From contig NZ_KE386927.1 in the NCBI RefSeq assembly GCF_000429625.1, forward strand, positions 51,160 to 115,159: a stretch of DNA of 64,000 nt, read 5' to 3'. This stretch comes from Azospirillum halopraeferens DSM 3675. GTDB taxonomy: Bacteria; Pseudomonadota; Alphaproteobacteria; Azospirillales; Azospirillaceae. The stretch's first letter is position 1, and the number at the start of each line of letters is the position of its first letter. Made by a program: the position numbers and the translations under genes. Positions 52,814 through 61,699 of this stretch are shown here, piece after piece. The notes beneath the pieces were generated by a model. The model was not told where the DNA came from. It made no database searches and was given only the letters and a program-made list of their open reading frames with translations.

Positions 52814-52973
52814 CAGGTGCTCTCCGGCCTGCCGCTGCGGTTCAGTTCGTCATACTCGGCGTAAGGCAAACCATACGCCATAGGTACTTCACCACGCTCA
52901 CGAGCCGGTCATCAACGAAGGGCGAGCGCCACTCGGCCATTTCCCGCAGCGCAACATCGGCGGCTGCCTCCGT

Positions 52974-54062
52974 TCACACCGCGTACCGCCGCGCGTCGGC
53001 TTCCCTGAACGTCAGGCCCAGGCCGGGACGCGAGGCGTCGGGGGTGAGGGTGCCGCCGGCGGGGCGCAGGGCGCCGTCGAACAGCATCTCCTCGATGCGG
53101 GCGTGGTCGTGGAAATACTCCACGTGGCGCACGCGGCGGCAGGCGCAGCCGAGGTGGGCGTGCAGCGTCGGCGCGGTGTGGGCCGACAGGGGCACGTCGA
53201 AGGCGTCCGCCAGCGCCTCGGCGCGCAGGAAGCCGGTCACCCCGCCGCAGCGGGTGGCGTCGGGTTGCAGCACGTCGACGGCGCCGGCCTCCAGCATGCG
53301 GCGGAAATAGACGGGGCCGTCGCCGTACTCCCCGGCCGTCACCTCCATCCCCGGCGGCACGCCCTCCACCAGCCGGCAGAGGCCGTCCAGGTCGTCGGAC
53401 GACACCGGTTCCTCGAACCAGCTCACGCCCTGTGCGGCGAAGCGGCCGGCCATGGCCAGCGCCTGCTTGACCCCATAGGCGCCGTTGGCGTCGACGAAGA
53501 GGTCCGGGCCGTCGCCGATCGCCCGCCGGGCCAGGGCGACGCGGGCCTCGTCGCGCGCCGGGTCCCGCCCGACCTTCATCTTCACCGCCGTCAGCCCGTC
53601 GGCGACCCAGCCGGCGAGCTGCCCGGCCAGCCGCCCGTCATCGTAGGAGGTGAAGCCGCCGCTGCCGTAGGCCATGACGCCGCGGCGCACCGCCCCCAAC
53701 AGGGCGAACAGCGGCACCCCCAGCAGGCGGGCCTTGAGGTCCCACAGCGCCACATCCACCGCCGACACGGCCATGGCGCCCAGCCCCGGCCGGCCGAGGT
53801 TGCGCACGGCGGCGTTCATGGCGTGCCAAGCGGCGGGGACGGCCAGCGCGTCCGTCCCCGTCACCCGCGGCGCCAGCGTGTCGGCGATCAGCGCCGCGGC
53901 GGCACGGTGGGCGTAGCCGTAGCCGAGACCGGTCGTGCCGCCGCCGCGGGCGGTCACGACGATCAGGGTCGTGGCGTCCCATTCCAGCGTGCCGTCGGAC
54001 TCCGGCGCGTCGGTCGGGATGCGGAAGGCGGCGGCGGTGACCGCCTCCACCCGCGGACTCAT
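52974..54062 (-). CDS. Enolase-superfamily protein (mandelate racemase/muconate lactonizing family)
   Basis: 362 residues. A capping domain (1-120, with LGYGYAHRAAAALIADTL) and a barrel with the KxK-type base (AVKMKVGRD), metal-binding residues in VDANGAYG, WFEEPVSSDDL and the following AGEYGD, then VLQPDATRCGG and SAHTAP. Members abstract an alpha-proton of a carboxylate; many are sugar-acid dehydratases. It begins on the stop of the TPP enzyme gene (TGATG), so the two are coupled. Substrate unknown. Confidence 0.88.
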   Translation of the reverse strand: MSPRVEAVTAAAFRIPTDAPESDGTLEWDATTLIVVTARGGGTTGLGYGYAHRAAAALIADTLAPRVTGTDALAVPAAWHAMNAAVRNLGRPGLGAMAVSAVDVALWDLKARLLGVPLFALLGAVRRGVMAYGSGGFTSYDDGRLAGQLAGWVADGLTAVKMKVGRDPARDEARVALARRAIGDGPDLFVDANGAYGVKQALAMAGRFAAQGVSWFEEPVSSDDLDGLCRLVEGVPPGMEVTAGEYGDGPVYFRRMLEAGAVDVLQPDATRCGGVTGFLRAEALADAFDVPLSAHTAPTLHAHLGCACRRVRHVEYFHDHARIEEMLFDGALRPAGGTLTPDASRPGLGLTFREADARRYAV

Positions 54063-55816
54063 CAGATGATCTCGCGGATCGTGTTGGCCGCCACCGTCAG
54101 CCCGATCTTGCCGGCGGCCGGCGTGCCGCTGGCCAGCGCCTGCGCGAACTTCACGGCCTGACCGGGCTTCACCTTGGGCGGCATCGGCGGCTCGTGGGGA
54201 TCGACGATGCAGTCAACGATCACCGGGCCGGGCAGGCTCAGCGCGGTTTCGATCATGGTGGCGGCGTTGGCCGGATCGGTGATGGTCATGCCGGTGCCGC
54301 CCATCGCCTCGGCGCACTTGGCGAAGTCGATGGGGGCGAGGTCGCAGACGTATTCCGGGTTGCCGAGGAACACCATCTGCTCCCACTTGATCTGGCCGAG
54401 CGCCCGGTTGTTGATGACGAAGATCTTGATCGGCAGCTTGTACTTCACCGCGGTGACGAAGTCGGCCAGCAGCATGGACAGGCCGCCGTCGCCGACGAAG
54501 GCGACGCACTGGCGGTCGGGATAGGCGACCTGGGCGGCGATGGTGTAGGGCAGCCCCGGCGCCATGGTGGCGAGGTTGCCCGACAGGGAGTGCATCTGCC
54601 CGCGCTTGACCGGGATCTGGCGCGCCCACCAGGTGGCGATGGTGCCGCTGTCGCACGACACGATGGCGTCCGGGCGCAAGCGCTTGCCCAGCTCCCACGC
54701 CACCACCTGGGGCTTCATGGGCGTGTCCTGACGGGTGCCGCGCTCCTCCATCAGGGCCATCCACTCCGCCTTGCCCTGCTGGGCCCGGGTCAGGAAGTCG
54801 CGGTTGGCCTTGCGTTTGACCAGCGCCTGAAGCGCCTCCAGCGTGCCGCCGGAATCGCCGACCAGGCCGCATTCCACGGGATAGCGCAGGCCGATGCGCA
54901 TGGGGTCGATGTCGATCTGGACGCCGCGGGCCTGGCCGGGCTTGGGATAGAACTCGATGTAGGGGAACGAGGAGCCGACGATCAGCAGGGTGTCGCAGCC
55001 CTCCAGCGCCTCCTGGGACGGGGTGGTGCCGAGCAGCCCGACCGAGCCGGTGGTGAACGGGCTGTCGTCGGGCACGCACGCCTTGCCCAGCAGCGGCTTG
55101 ACGATCACGGCGCCGAGGTGGTCCGCCAGCCGTTCCACCGCGTCCCCGGCGCCCAACGCGCCGCGGCCGGCCATGATCACCACCCGCTCGCCGGCGTCGA
55201 TGATGGCGGCGGCCTTGCGCAGCTCCGTCTCCGGCGGCAGCTTGACGGCGGTGGCGTAGAGGTCGGTGTTGTGGCCGAGGATGTTGCGCTTGGACGCCTC
55301 GTCCTCGCTCACCTCCTCCTCCTGCACGTCGACGGGGATGGTGATGTGGGCGACGCCGCGGTAGGCCAGCGCGGTGCGGCAGGCCTTGACCGCGACGTTG
55401 CGGGCATGCGTGGACTTCATGACCCGCTGGTTGTAGACGGCGACGTCCTGGAACAGCTTGTCCAGTTCCACGTCCTGCTGGGTGTGGGTGCCGATCAGGT
55501 CGCTGAACTGCAACCCGGTGATGGCCAGCACCGGCGCGCCGTCCAGCTTGGCGTCGTAGAGGCCGTTCAGCAGATGGATGCCGCCGGGGCCGGAGGTGGC
55601 GATGCACACGCCGAGCTTGCCGGTGTACTTGGCATAGCCGCAGGCCATGAAGGCGGCGGACTCCTCGTGGCGGGTCTGGATGAAGCGGATGTCGTCGCGG
55701 CGCTTGCGCAGCGCCTCGATGAGGCCGTTCACGCCGTCGCCGGGGATGCCGAAGATCGTGTCCACCCCCCAGTGGACGAGGGTGTCGATGATCGCATCCG
55801 AGGTGTTGAAGGCCAT
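54062..55816 (-). CDS. TPP-dependent pyruvate oxidase/acetolactate-synthase-like enzyme
   Basis: 584 residues with three TPP-enzyme domains: the N-terminal Pyr domain with catalytic Glu in QTRHEESAAFMACGYAK, the central domain (MAGRGALGAGDAVERLADHL), and the C-terminal PP domain with GDGGLSMLLADF and VINN. Overall closest in look to pyruvate oxidase/quinone-dependent pyruvate dehydrogenase (PoxB) or related decarboxylases. It precedes and is coupled to an enolase-superfamily gene, hinting at a 2-keto-acid branch rather than valine synthesis. Exact reaction open. Confidence 0.85.
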   Translation of the reverse strand: MAFNTSDAIIDTLVHWGVDTIFGIPGDGVNGLIEALRKRRDDIRFIQTRHEESAAFMACGYAKYTGKLGVCIATSGPGGIHLLNGLYDAKLDGAPVLAITGLQFSDLIGTHTQQDVELDKLFQDVAVYNQRVMKSTHARNVAVKACRTALAYRGVAHITIPVDVQEEEVSEDEASKRNILGHNTDLYATAVKLPPETELRKAAAIIDAGERVVIMAGRGALGAGDAVERLADHLGAVIVKPLLGKACVPDDSPFTTGSVGLLGTTPSQEALEGCDTLLIVGSSFPYIEFYPKPGQARGVQIDIDPMRIGLRYPVECGLVGDSGGTLEALQALVKRKANRDFLTRAQQGKAEWMALMEERGTRQDTPMKPQVVAWELGKRLRPDAIVSCDSGTIATWWARQIPVKRGQMHSLSGNLATMAPGLPYTIAAQVAYPDRQCVAFVGDGGLSMLLADFVTAVKYKLPIKIFVINNRALGQIKWEQMVFLGNPEYVCDLAPIDFAKCAEAMGGTGMTITDPANAATMIETALSLPGPVIVDCIVDPHEPPMPPKVKPGQAVKFAQALASGTPAAGKIGLTVAANTIREII

Positions 55817-55946
55817 GTCGCCGTCTCCCGTATCCGTGGTGCGGGTACGGCCGCCCGGCCGGGGTCGGGCGCGGAACGTCAGCGCGGGCGGCCGGTTATC
55901 CCAACCGCACGCCCGGCGTCATGGTTCCGGGGCGATCGCGCGCCGG

Positions 55947-56126
55947 TCAGAAGTCGGAGCAGCGCCCCCTGAACTCCCAGTCGCCGTAGCGGGTCGGCTC
56001 CGGCCCCTTGGGGCCGCCGATCTCGCCGGGCTTCTGCTGCGGGCCCTTGCCGGCCGTGGCGTCGGCGGCGGGTTCGGGGGTGCCGGACGGGTCCGGCTTG
56101 GCGGTGTCGTCGGTCATGGCCGTCAT
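55947..56126 (-). CDS. DUF1674 protein (SDHAF4-like)
   Basis: 59 residues ending in GEIGGPKGPEPTRYGDWEFR with a GRCSDF tail, the diagnostic DUF1674 motif shared with the succinate dehydrogenase assembly factor SDHAF4. It may help flavinylated SdhA mature. ATGs at 56126 and 56117 are both possible and neither has a good ribosome site. Divergent from htpX. The N-terminal half is Pro/Ala-rich and disordered. Confidence 0.8.
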   Translation of the reverse strand: MTAMTDDTAKPDPSGTPEPAADATAGKGPQQKPGEIGGPKGPEPTRYGDWEFRGRCSDF

Positions 56127-56253
56127 ATGGCGCGGGGATGGCGGGATTCCACCATCTTGAACGGATGGCGGGGCCAAGCCCATATCACCGGCAGGGCGCG
56201 GGGGGTAGCCCTATCCGCGCACCCGACACCGAAGGCCCGGGGGAAACCCGCTT

Positions 56254-57315
56254 ATGACCAGCTATCTGAAGACCACCATCCTGCTTGCCGGCCTGACGGC
56301 GCTGTTCGGCGGCGTCGGGTTCCTGATCGGCGGCCAGGGCGGCATGCTGATCGCGCTGCTGGTGGCGGTCGCCATGAACGTCTTCACCTACTGGAACTCC
56401 GGCGGCATGGTGCTGTCCATGTACGGGGCGCAGGAGGTGGACCGCCACTCCGCACCCGAATACTACGGCATCGTGGAGCGGCTGGCCCAGCGGGCCGGCT
56501 TGCCGATGCCGCGCGTCTACATCATCCATTCCGACCAGCCCAACGCCTTCGCCACCGGCCGCAACCCGGAGAACGCCGCGGTCGCCGCCACCACCGGCCT
56601 GCTGCGCATGCTCAGCGCCGAGGAGGTGGCCGGCGTCATGGCCCACGAGCTGGCGCACGTGAAGAACCGCGACACGCTGATCATGACGATCACCGCGACC
56701 ATCGCCGGCGCCATCTCCATGCTCGCCAACTTCGGGCTGTTCTTCGGGGCGTCCTCGTCGTCCAACGGCAACGGCAACGGCGGCAACCCGCTGGGCTTCG
56801 TCGGCATCCTGCTGATGGCGCTGCTGGCGCCCATGGCGGCGATGATCGTGCAGATGGCCATCAGCCGCACCCGCGAGTACGAGGCCGACCGCATCGGGGC
56901 CGAGATCTGCGGTCGCCCCCTGTGGCTGGCCAGCGCGCTGGTGCGCATTCACGAGGGGGTGGCCCGCACCGTCGACCACCGCGCCGAGGCGCACCCGGCC
57001 ACCGCCCACCTGTTCATCGTCAACCCCCTGCACGGCCAGCGCTTCGACAACCTGTTCTCCACCCACCCCAACATGGAGAACCGCGTCGCCGCGCTGCGCG
57101 CCATGGCCGGGGCCGGCGGCAGCGGCAGCCATGGCGGCGGCACGGTGGCGGGTCGTGCCGGGGGCGCGTCCGGGGCCGGCACGCCGCAGCGCCCCGACAG
57201 CCCGTGGGGCGCCGCCGTCCCCCGCCGGCCGGAGGCGCCGCGCCGGCCGGGCGGCCGGTCCTCGGTCCCGTCCTCCGGCGGCGGTGCGCCGGGTCGCCGC
57301 AGCCCGTGGGAGTAG
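56254..57315 (+). CDS. htpX: Zinc metalloprotease HtpX
   Basis: A 353-residue membrane protease (M48B). N-terminal helices 1-50, zinc site HELAHVKNRD near residue 132 with the downstream Glu in TREYEADRIGAE, and two further hydrophobic segments (TATIAGAISMLANFGLFFGA, FVGILLMALLAPMAAMIV). HtpX degrades damaged membrane proteins together with FtsH. The C-terminal about 60 residues are a Gly/Pro/Arg-rich tail, longer than in E. coli (293 residues). Monocistronic. Confidence 0.95.
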   Translation: MTSYLKTTILLAGLTALFGGVGFLIGGQGGMLIALLVAVAMNVFTYWNSGGMVLSMYGAQEVDRHSAPEYYGIVERLAQRAGLPMPRVYIIHSDQPNAFATGRNPENAAVAATTGLLRMLSAEEVAGVMAHELAHVKNRDTLIMTITATIAGAISMLANFGLFFGASSSSNGNGNGGNPLGFVGILLMALLAPMAAMIVQMAISRTREYEADRIGAEICGRPLWLASALVRIHEGVARTVDHRAEAHPATAHLFIVNPLHGQRFDNLFSTHPNMENRVAALRAMAGAGGSGSHGGGTVAGRAGGASGAGTPQRPDSPWGAAVPRRPEAPRRPGGRSSVPSSGGGAPGRRSPWE

Positions 57316-57396
57316 GCCGGCCGCCGCTTGCGCGCCAATGGAGGCGCGACTACCCTCCGGGCGGACAGAACAACGCCGGCACCCGGGGGAATTGCG

Positions 57397-58329
57397 ATGA
57401 ACGAAAGTGTGAAATACCGTCTGGTTACCCGTTCCGACTTCGACGGTCTGGTGTGCGCGGTGCTGTTGAAGGAGCTGGACCTGGTGGACGACATCAAGTT
57501 CGTCCACCCCAAGGACATGCAGGACGGCAAGGTGGAGATCACCGGCCGCGACATCACCACCAACCTTCCCTACGTGGAAGGCGCCCACTTGGTCTTCGAC
57601 CACCACCTGTCGGAGACGCTGCGGGTGGGGCGGCGCGACAACCACATCATCGACGCCGATGCCCCCTCCGCGGCCCGCGTCGTCTACGACTACTATGGCG
57701 GCAAGGAGCGGTTCCCCCGCGTGTCCGACGACATGATGCGCGCCGTGGACCAGGCGGATTCCGCCCGCTACGCCATCGACGACATCCTGCGCCCGCAGGG
57801 CTGGACGCTGCTGAACTTCCTGATGGACGCGCGCACCGGGCTCGGCCGCTTCCGTGACTTCCGGGTGTCCAACTACCAGTTGATGATGGAGCTGATCGAC
57901 TACTGCCGCCGGCACACCATCGACGAAATCCTGGACCTGCCCGACGTGAAGGAGCGCGTCGAGCTGTACCGTCGGCACGAGCCGGAGTTCATCGAACAGA
58001 TCAGGCGCTGCGCCCGGCAGGAGGGCAACGTGGTTATCCTCGACCTGCGCGGCGAGGACACGATCCTGGCCGGCAACCGCTTCATGATCTATGCCCTGTT
58101 CCCCGACGCCAACGTGTCCATCCACGTGCTGTGGGGTCTGAAGCAGCAGAACACCGTGCTGGCCTGCGGCAAGTCGATCCTGAACCGCACGTCGAACAGC
58201 AACATCGGCGCGCTCATGCTGGACTACGGCGGCGGCGGCCACCACGCCGCCGGCACCTGCCAGGTCACCAACGACACCGCCGACGCCACCCTGGCCGCCG
58301 TGGTGGCGCGCTTCCGGGCGGATGGGTGA
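57397..58329 (+). CDS. DHH-family phosphoesterase
   Basis: 310 residues. Motif I is RSDFDGLVCAVLL, motif III FDHHLSE, and the C-terminal DHHA1-type GGGGHHAAGTC. Proteins of this type are annotated as exopolyphosphatase-related or nanoRNase-like and act on phosphodiester or phosphoanhydride bonds with Mn2+. GGGGGA lies before the ATG at 57397. It ends 43 bp before the NifA-type site of nifB; no functional link to nitrogen fixation is implied by that. Confidence 0.85.
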   Translation: MNESVKYRLVTRSDFDGLVCAVLLKELDLVDDIKFVHPKDMQDGKVEITGRDITTNLPYVEGAHLVFDHHLSETLRVGRRDNHIIDADAPSAARVVYDYYGGKERFPRVSDDMMRAVDQADSARYAIDDILRPQGWTLLNFLMDARTGLGRFRDFRVSNYQLMMELIDYCRRHTIDEILDLPDVKERVELYRRHEPEFIEQIRRCARQEGNVVILDLRGEDTILAGNRFMIYALFPDANVSIHVLWGLKQQNTVLACGKSILNRTSNSNIGALMLDYGGGGHHAAGTCQVTNDTADATLAAVVARFRADG

Positions 58330-58371
58330 CCGGCGCCGCCCGGTGTCGATTCCCCGACATCCCCCCGGAAT

Positions 58372-58387
58372 TGTCGCATAGCGGACA
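58372..58387 (+). promoter_or_regulatory. NifA upstream activator sequence
   Basis: TGT (58372-58374), 10 nt, ACA (58385-58387) is a perfect TGT-N10-ACA. It lies 58 nt upstream of the GG of the sigma-54 promoter, an acceptable distance for activation by looping. Confidence 0.8.
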
Positions 58388-58444
58388 CCGGCGCCCACCC
58401 CAACGACTTTCACCAACCCACTGATAAGACTGACAGTCCTGTCC

Positions 58445-58460
58445 TGGCCCGCTTCTTGCT
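58445..58460 (+). promoter_or_regulatory. Sigma-54 promoter of the nifB operon
   Basis: TGGCCCGCTTCTTGCT fits TGGCAC-N5-TTGCW with one change. GG at 58446-58447 and GC at 58458-58459 are 10 nt apart. Expected start is near 58471, about 25 nt before nifB. Confidence 0.85.
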
Positions 58461-58495
58461 GATCCTTTGCCGCACGGCAGGAAAAGGAGCGGGTT

Positions 58496-60049
58496 ATGGG
58501 CAACGTGATCGCGCTGGACAGCATCCTCGGCGTCGGCGAGCTGAAGGCCACCCCCACCGCCCCCGCGGCGGCGTCGGGCTGCACCTCGTCGGCCTGCGGC
58601 TCGTCGTCCGGCCCGGCCGACATGCCGGCCGAGGTGTGGGAGAAGGTCAAGAACCATCCCTGCTACAGCGAGGAGGCCCACCACTACTTCGCCCGGATGC
58701 ACGTGGCGGTGGCGCCGGCCTGCAACATCCAGTGCAACTACTGCAACCGCAAGTATGATTGCGCCAACGAGAGCCGGCCCGGCGTGGTGTCGGAGAAGCT
58801 GACTCCCGAGCAGGCGGCCAGGAAGGTCCTGGCGGTGGCGCAGGAGATCCCGCAGCTCTCCGTGATCGGCATCGCCGGCCCCGGCGACAGCCTGGCGGCC
58901 CGCGGTGCCAACACCTTCCGCACCTTCGAGCTGATCGCCGACAAGGCGCCGGACCTGAAGCTCTGTCTGTCCACCAACGGCCTGGCCCTGCCCGACCACG
59001 TGGACCGCATCCGCAACATGAACGTCGATCACGTGACGATCACCATCAACATGGTCGATCCCGAGGTGGGCGAGCGCATCTATCCCTGGATCTTCCACAA
59101 CCACAAGCGCTGGACCGGCCGCGACGCGGCGAAGATCCTGCACGAGCGGCAGATGCTGGGTCTGGAAATGCTGACCTCGGCGGGCATCCTCGCCAAGATC
59201 AACTCGGTCATGATCCCCGGCATCAACGACGAGCACCTGGTCGAGGTGAACAAGGCGGTGAAGGCGCGGGGTGCCTTCCTGCACAACATCATGCCGCTGA
59301 TCTCCGACCCGGCCCACGGCACGCATTTCGGCCTGACCGGCCAGCGCGGGCCGACGGCGCAGGAGCTGAAGACCCTGCAGGACCGCTGCGAGGGCGACAT
59401 GAAGCTGATGCGCCACTGTCGCCAGTGCCGCGCCGACGCGGTGGGCCTGCTGGGCGAGGACCGCGGGGCCGAGTTCACCGCCGACAAGGTCGAGGCGCTG
59501 GAGGTGTCGGCCGACGACAGCACCCGCCGCGCCTACCGGGAGCATGTGGAGGCCGAACGCGCCGTGCGCCATGCCTCGAAGGAGGCGGCCCGGGCCGAGG
59601 TGGCCGACACCGTCGGCAACGCCGTGCCCCCCATCCTGGTGGCCGTCGCCACCAAGGGCGGCGAGCGCATCAACGAGCATTTCGGCCACGCCGGGGAGTT
59701 CCAGATCTACGAGGTCGGCCCGGCCGGCGCCAAGTTCGTCGGCCACCGCCGCGTCGATCAGTACTGTCAGGGCGGTGACGGCGACGAGGACGCCATCGAG
59801 ACCGTGCTCGCCGCCATCGCCGACTGCGCCGCCGTCTTCGTCGCCAAGATCGGCGGCTGCCCGAAGGACAGGCTGGCGGCGGCGGGCATCGAACCGGTCG
59901 ACCGCTTCGCCTTCGAATACATCGAAGAGTCGGCATTGACTTACTTCAAGGACTACGCCGCGCGCGTGGCCCAGGGTACGGCAACCCTCCGTACCGGCCG
60001 CGATGCGGTCATCCGCCCTTCGTCGCAGCCCGCGGCGCGCCGGGCCTGA
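58496..60049 (+). CDS. nifB: FeMo-cofactor biosynthesis radical SAM protein NifB
   Basis: 517 residues. Radical SAM cluster ligands C76, C80 and C83 (CNIQCNYC) are followed by a further Cys in the NRKYDC stretch. Additional signature stretches are GIAGPGDSLA, TINMVDPEVG and RHCRQCRADAVG. The C-terminal NifX-like domain (about 380-490) contains AVATKGGERINEHFGHA and AKIGGCPKDRL. NifB makes the 8Fe-9S-C NifB-co core for FeMo-co. AAGGAG precedes the ATG. First gene of the operon under NifA/RpoN control. Confidence 0.97.
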   Translation: MGNVIALDSILGVGELKATPTAPAAASGCTSSACGSSSGPADMPAEVWEKVKNHPCYSEEAHHYFARMHVAVAPACNIQCNYCNRKYDCANESRPGVVSEKLTPEQAARKVLAVAQEIPQLSVIGIAGPGDSLAARGANTFRTFELIADKAPDLKLCLSTNGLALPDHVDRIRNMNVDHVTITINMVDPEVGERIYPWIFHNHKRWTGRDAAKILHERQMLGLEMLTSAGILAKINSVMIPGINDEHLVEVNKAVKARGAFLHNIMPLISDPAHGTHFGLTGQRGPTAQELKTLQDRCEGDMKLMRHCRQCRADAVGLLGEDRGAEFTADKVEALEVSADDSTRRAYREHVEAERAVRHASKEAARAEVADTVGNAVPPILVAVATKGGERINEHFGHAGEFQIYEVGPAGAKFVGHRRVDQYCQGGDGDEDAIETVLAAIADCAAVFVAKIGGCPKDRLAAAGIEPVDRFAFEYIEESALTYFKDYAARVAQGTATLRTGRDAVIRPSSQPAARRA

Positions 60050-60131
60050 GGCCAACCCCGTCCCCGATCCGCACCGGGGAACGACGGGCCGCGCGCCGGC
60101 CCGTTCCGCCAACCAGAGGAGACAGCGTTCC

Positions 60132-60323
60132 ATGGCTTACAAGATCAAGTCCGCCGAGTGCACCGTCTGCGGCGCCTGCGAGGCCGAGTGCCCGAACGTC
60201 GCCATCAGCTTCAAGAAGGGCACCTACATCATCGACGCCACCAAGTGCACCGAATGCCAGGGCCAGTTCGACAGCCCGCAGTGCGCCTCGGTGTGCCCGG
60301 CCGACTGCTGCGTCCCGGCCTGA
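60132..60323 (+). CDS. fdxN: 2[4Fe-4S] ferredoxin, FdxN type
   Basis: 63 residues. The first cluster motif is CTVCGACEAECPN (CxxCxxCxxxCP). The second is CTECQGQFDSPQCASVCP, with a long CxxC-to-C spacing typical of nif-linked ferredoxins. It probably supplies electrons to NifB or nitrogenase. Found directly behind nifB, as in many diazotrophs. No signal or extra domain. Confidence 0.93.
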   Translation: MAYKIKSAECTVCGACEAECPNVAISFKKGTYIIDATKCTECQGQFDSPQCASVCPADCCVPA

Positions 60324-60335
60324 CGGAAAACGGCT

Positions 60336-60360
60336 CCCTCTCCCCCGTCGCGGGAGAGGG
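60336..60360. repeat. Perfect 9-bp hairpin downstream of the ferredoxin gene
   Basis: CCCTCTCCC (60336-60344), loop CCGTCGC, GGGAGAGGG (60352-60360). No U-run follows, so it may be a stabilising or attenuating hairpin rather than a full terminator. It resembles the stems at 306-332 and in 29588-29628. Confidence 0.5.
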
Positions 60361-60411
60361 GGGACGGCGCCCCCGGGGTGCACCCGTCCCGGCAACCCGA
60401 GGAGACCATCC

Positions 60412-60927
60412 ATGCCGGCGGAGGTGGATGAGCCATGGTTGGACCGCCGCTACTACGGGGGCGACCTGCCGGCCGCGGCCGAACGGTGCCTGCATCTGGC
60501 GGCGGCGGTCTACGCCGACGCGCCGGCCGCCGAACGCCATCTGGCGGCGGCGGCGGCGCTGGCACCCGGCCACCGGCTGGTCGACCTGGCGCATTACAAG
60601 TTCCACTTCTACAAGGCGGACCTGGAGCCGGCCCTGGTCTACGGCCGGCGCATGCTGGCCCACGCGCTGGCCGGGCTGGGCGTCAACGACCCGGACTGGC
60701 GCGGCGTCACCCCCGCCACCGCCGACTTCCGCAGCCTCGACGCTGCGCCGCGGTTCTTCCTCTTCGCGTTGACCGCCGTCGGCTACCTGCTGCTGCGCCT
60801 GGGCCGGCGGGAGGAGGGGCGCGAAGCGCTGGAAAAGGTGGCGTCCCTCGACCCCGACGACCGGATGGGTGCCCGCCGCCTGATCGCCGTCGCCGACCGG
60901 CACGAGAGCGGGGAGGAGGAGCCATGA
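60412..60927 (+). CDS. Hypothetical helical protein in nif operon
   Basis: 171 residues, unrecognised as a named family. It is all-helical by appearance with TPR-like stretches (RHLAAAAALAPGHRLVDLAH, LRLGRREEGREALEKVASLD). No signal peptide or cysteine cluster; the two Cys-poor halves argue against metal binding. The ATGA overlap with the LRV gene shows it belongs to the operon. Possibly an adaptor for nitrogenase maturation; this is inference from position only. Confidence 0.75.
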   Translation: MPAEVDEPWLDRRYYGGDLPAAAERCLHLAAAVYADAPAAERHLAAAAALAPGHRLVDLAHYKFHFYKADLEPALVYGRRMLAHALAGLGVNDPDWRGVTPATADFRSLDAAPRFFLFALTAVGYLLLRLGRREEGREALEKVASLDPDDRMGARRLIAVADRHESGEEEP

Positions 60928-61691
60928 CGGACATCGACGGCGCCTTCGACTGGCTGGGCCGGCCGGTCACCTGCGCCGGCTGCGCCTTCACCGACCGGTT
61001 GGCGGCGGGCGGCTGCGAGCCCATGCGGGCCTGCGTGCACGACCGCTACGCCAAGCGCATCCAGCGCTTCTTCGAGCGCAACCCCGACCTGGCGGTGGCC
61101 CACCTGGACCATCCCTACTTCGAGGTGCGGGCCATCGCCATCCGCTACGCCCCCATCTTCCACCTGCCCCGGATGATGGAGGACCCCGACGAGACGGTGC
61201 GCACCAGCGTCGCCCGCCGCCTGCCGCGGCGTCTCCTGCTGCGCCTGCGCGACGATCCCGACCGCGAGGTGCGCATCGCCGTCGCCGCGCGCCTGGAGGA
61301 CAGCGACCTCGCCCCGCTCATGCGCGACCCCGACTATGCGGTGCGCCTGCGCGTCGCCCGCCGGGTGCCGGAGGGCATGCTGCCCGCCATGATGCACGAC
61401 GAGGACCCCGAGGTGCGCCTGGAGGTGGCCCGGCGCATCGGTCCGGAGCGGCTGACGAGCATGGCCCGCGACGAGAACGCGCGGGTGCGCCTGCTGGTGG
61501 CCCAGCGCCTGGCGCCGGAAAAGCTGGCGGTGCTGCTGCACGACGCCGACTGGTGCGTGCGCTACGTGGTCGCCAGCCGCATCCCGGCCGACCGGCTGGC
61601 GACGCTGGCCGACGACCCGGTCGAAGAAGTGCGCGAGACCGTCCGCGCCCGTCTGGCCGGCTGCGACACCGTGCCCGAACCCGACCGATGA
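60924..61691 (+). CDS. 4Fe-4S LRV (leucine-rich repeat variant) protein
   Basis: 255 residues. An N-terminal cysteine cluster (CAGCAFTDRL, GGCEPMRACVHDRYAKR) is followed by about seven roughly 24-residue LRV helical repeats (DPDREVRIAVAARLEDSDLA, DEDPEVRLEVARRIGPERL). It matches the LRV protein first seen next to nif genes in Azotobacter vinelandii, which holds a [4Fe-4S] cluster in front of a superhelix. Precise role unknown. Coupled to the preceding gene (ATGA). Confidence 0.9.
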   Translation: MTDIDGAFDWLGRPVTCAGCAFTDRLAAGGCEPMRACVHDRYAKRIQRFFERNPDLAVAHLDHPYFEVRAIAIRYAPIFHLPRMMEDPDETVRTSVARRLPRRLLLRLRDDPDREVRIAVAARLEDSDLAPLMRDPDYAVRLRVARRVPEGMLPAMMHDEDPEVRLEVARRIGPERLTSMARDENARVRLLVAQRLAPEKLAVLLHDADWCVRYVVASRIPADRLATLADDPVEEVRETVRARLAGCDTVPEPDR

Positions 61692-61699
61692 GGTGACCC

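Noticed and set aside
52814..52973. Intact HigB toxin gene
   Set aside because: Only a frame of about 31 codons in phase with the junction; no HigB motif or adequate length.
58330..58495. Short RNA gene in the DHH-nifB interval
   Set aside because: All visible structure is explained by the NifA site, the dyad and the sigma-54 promoter.
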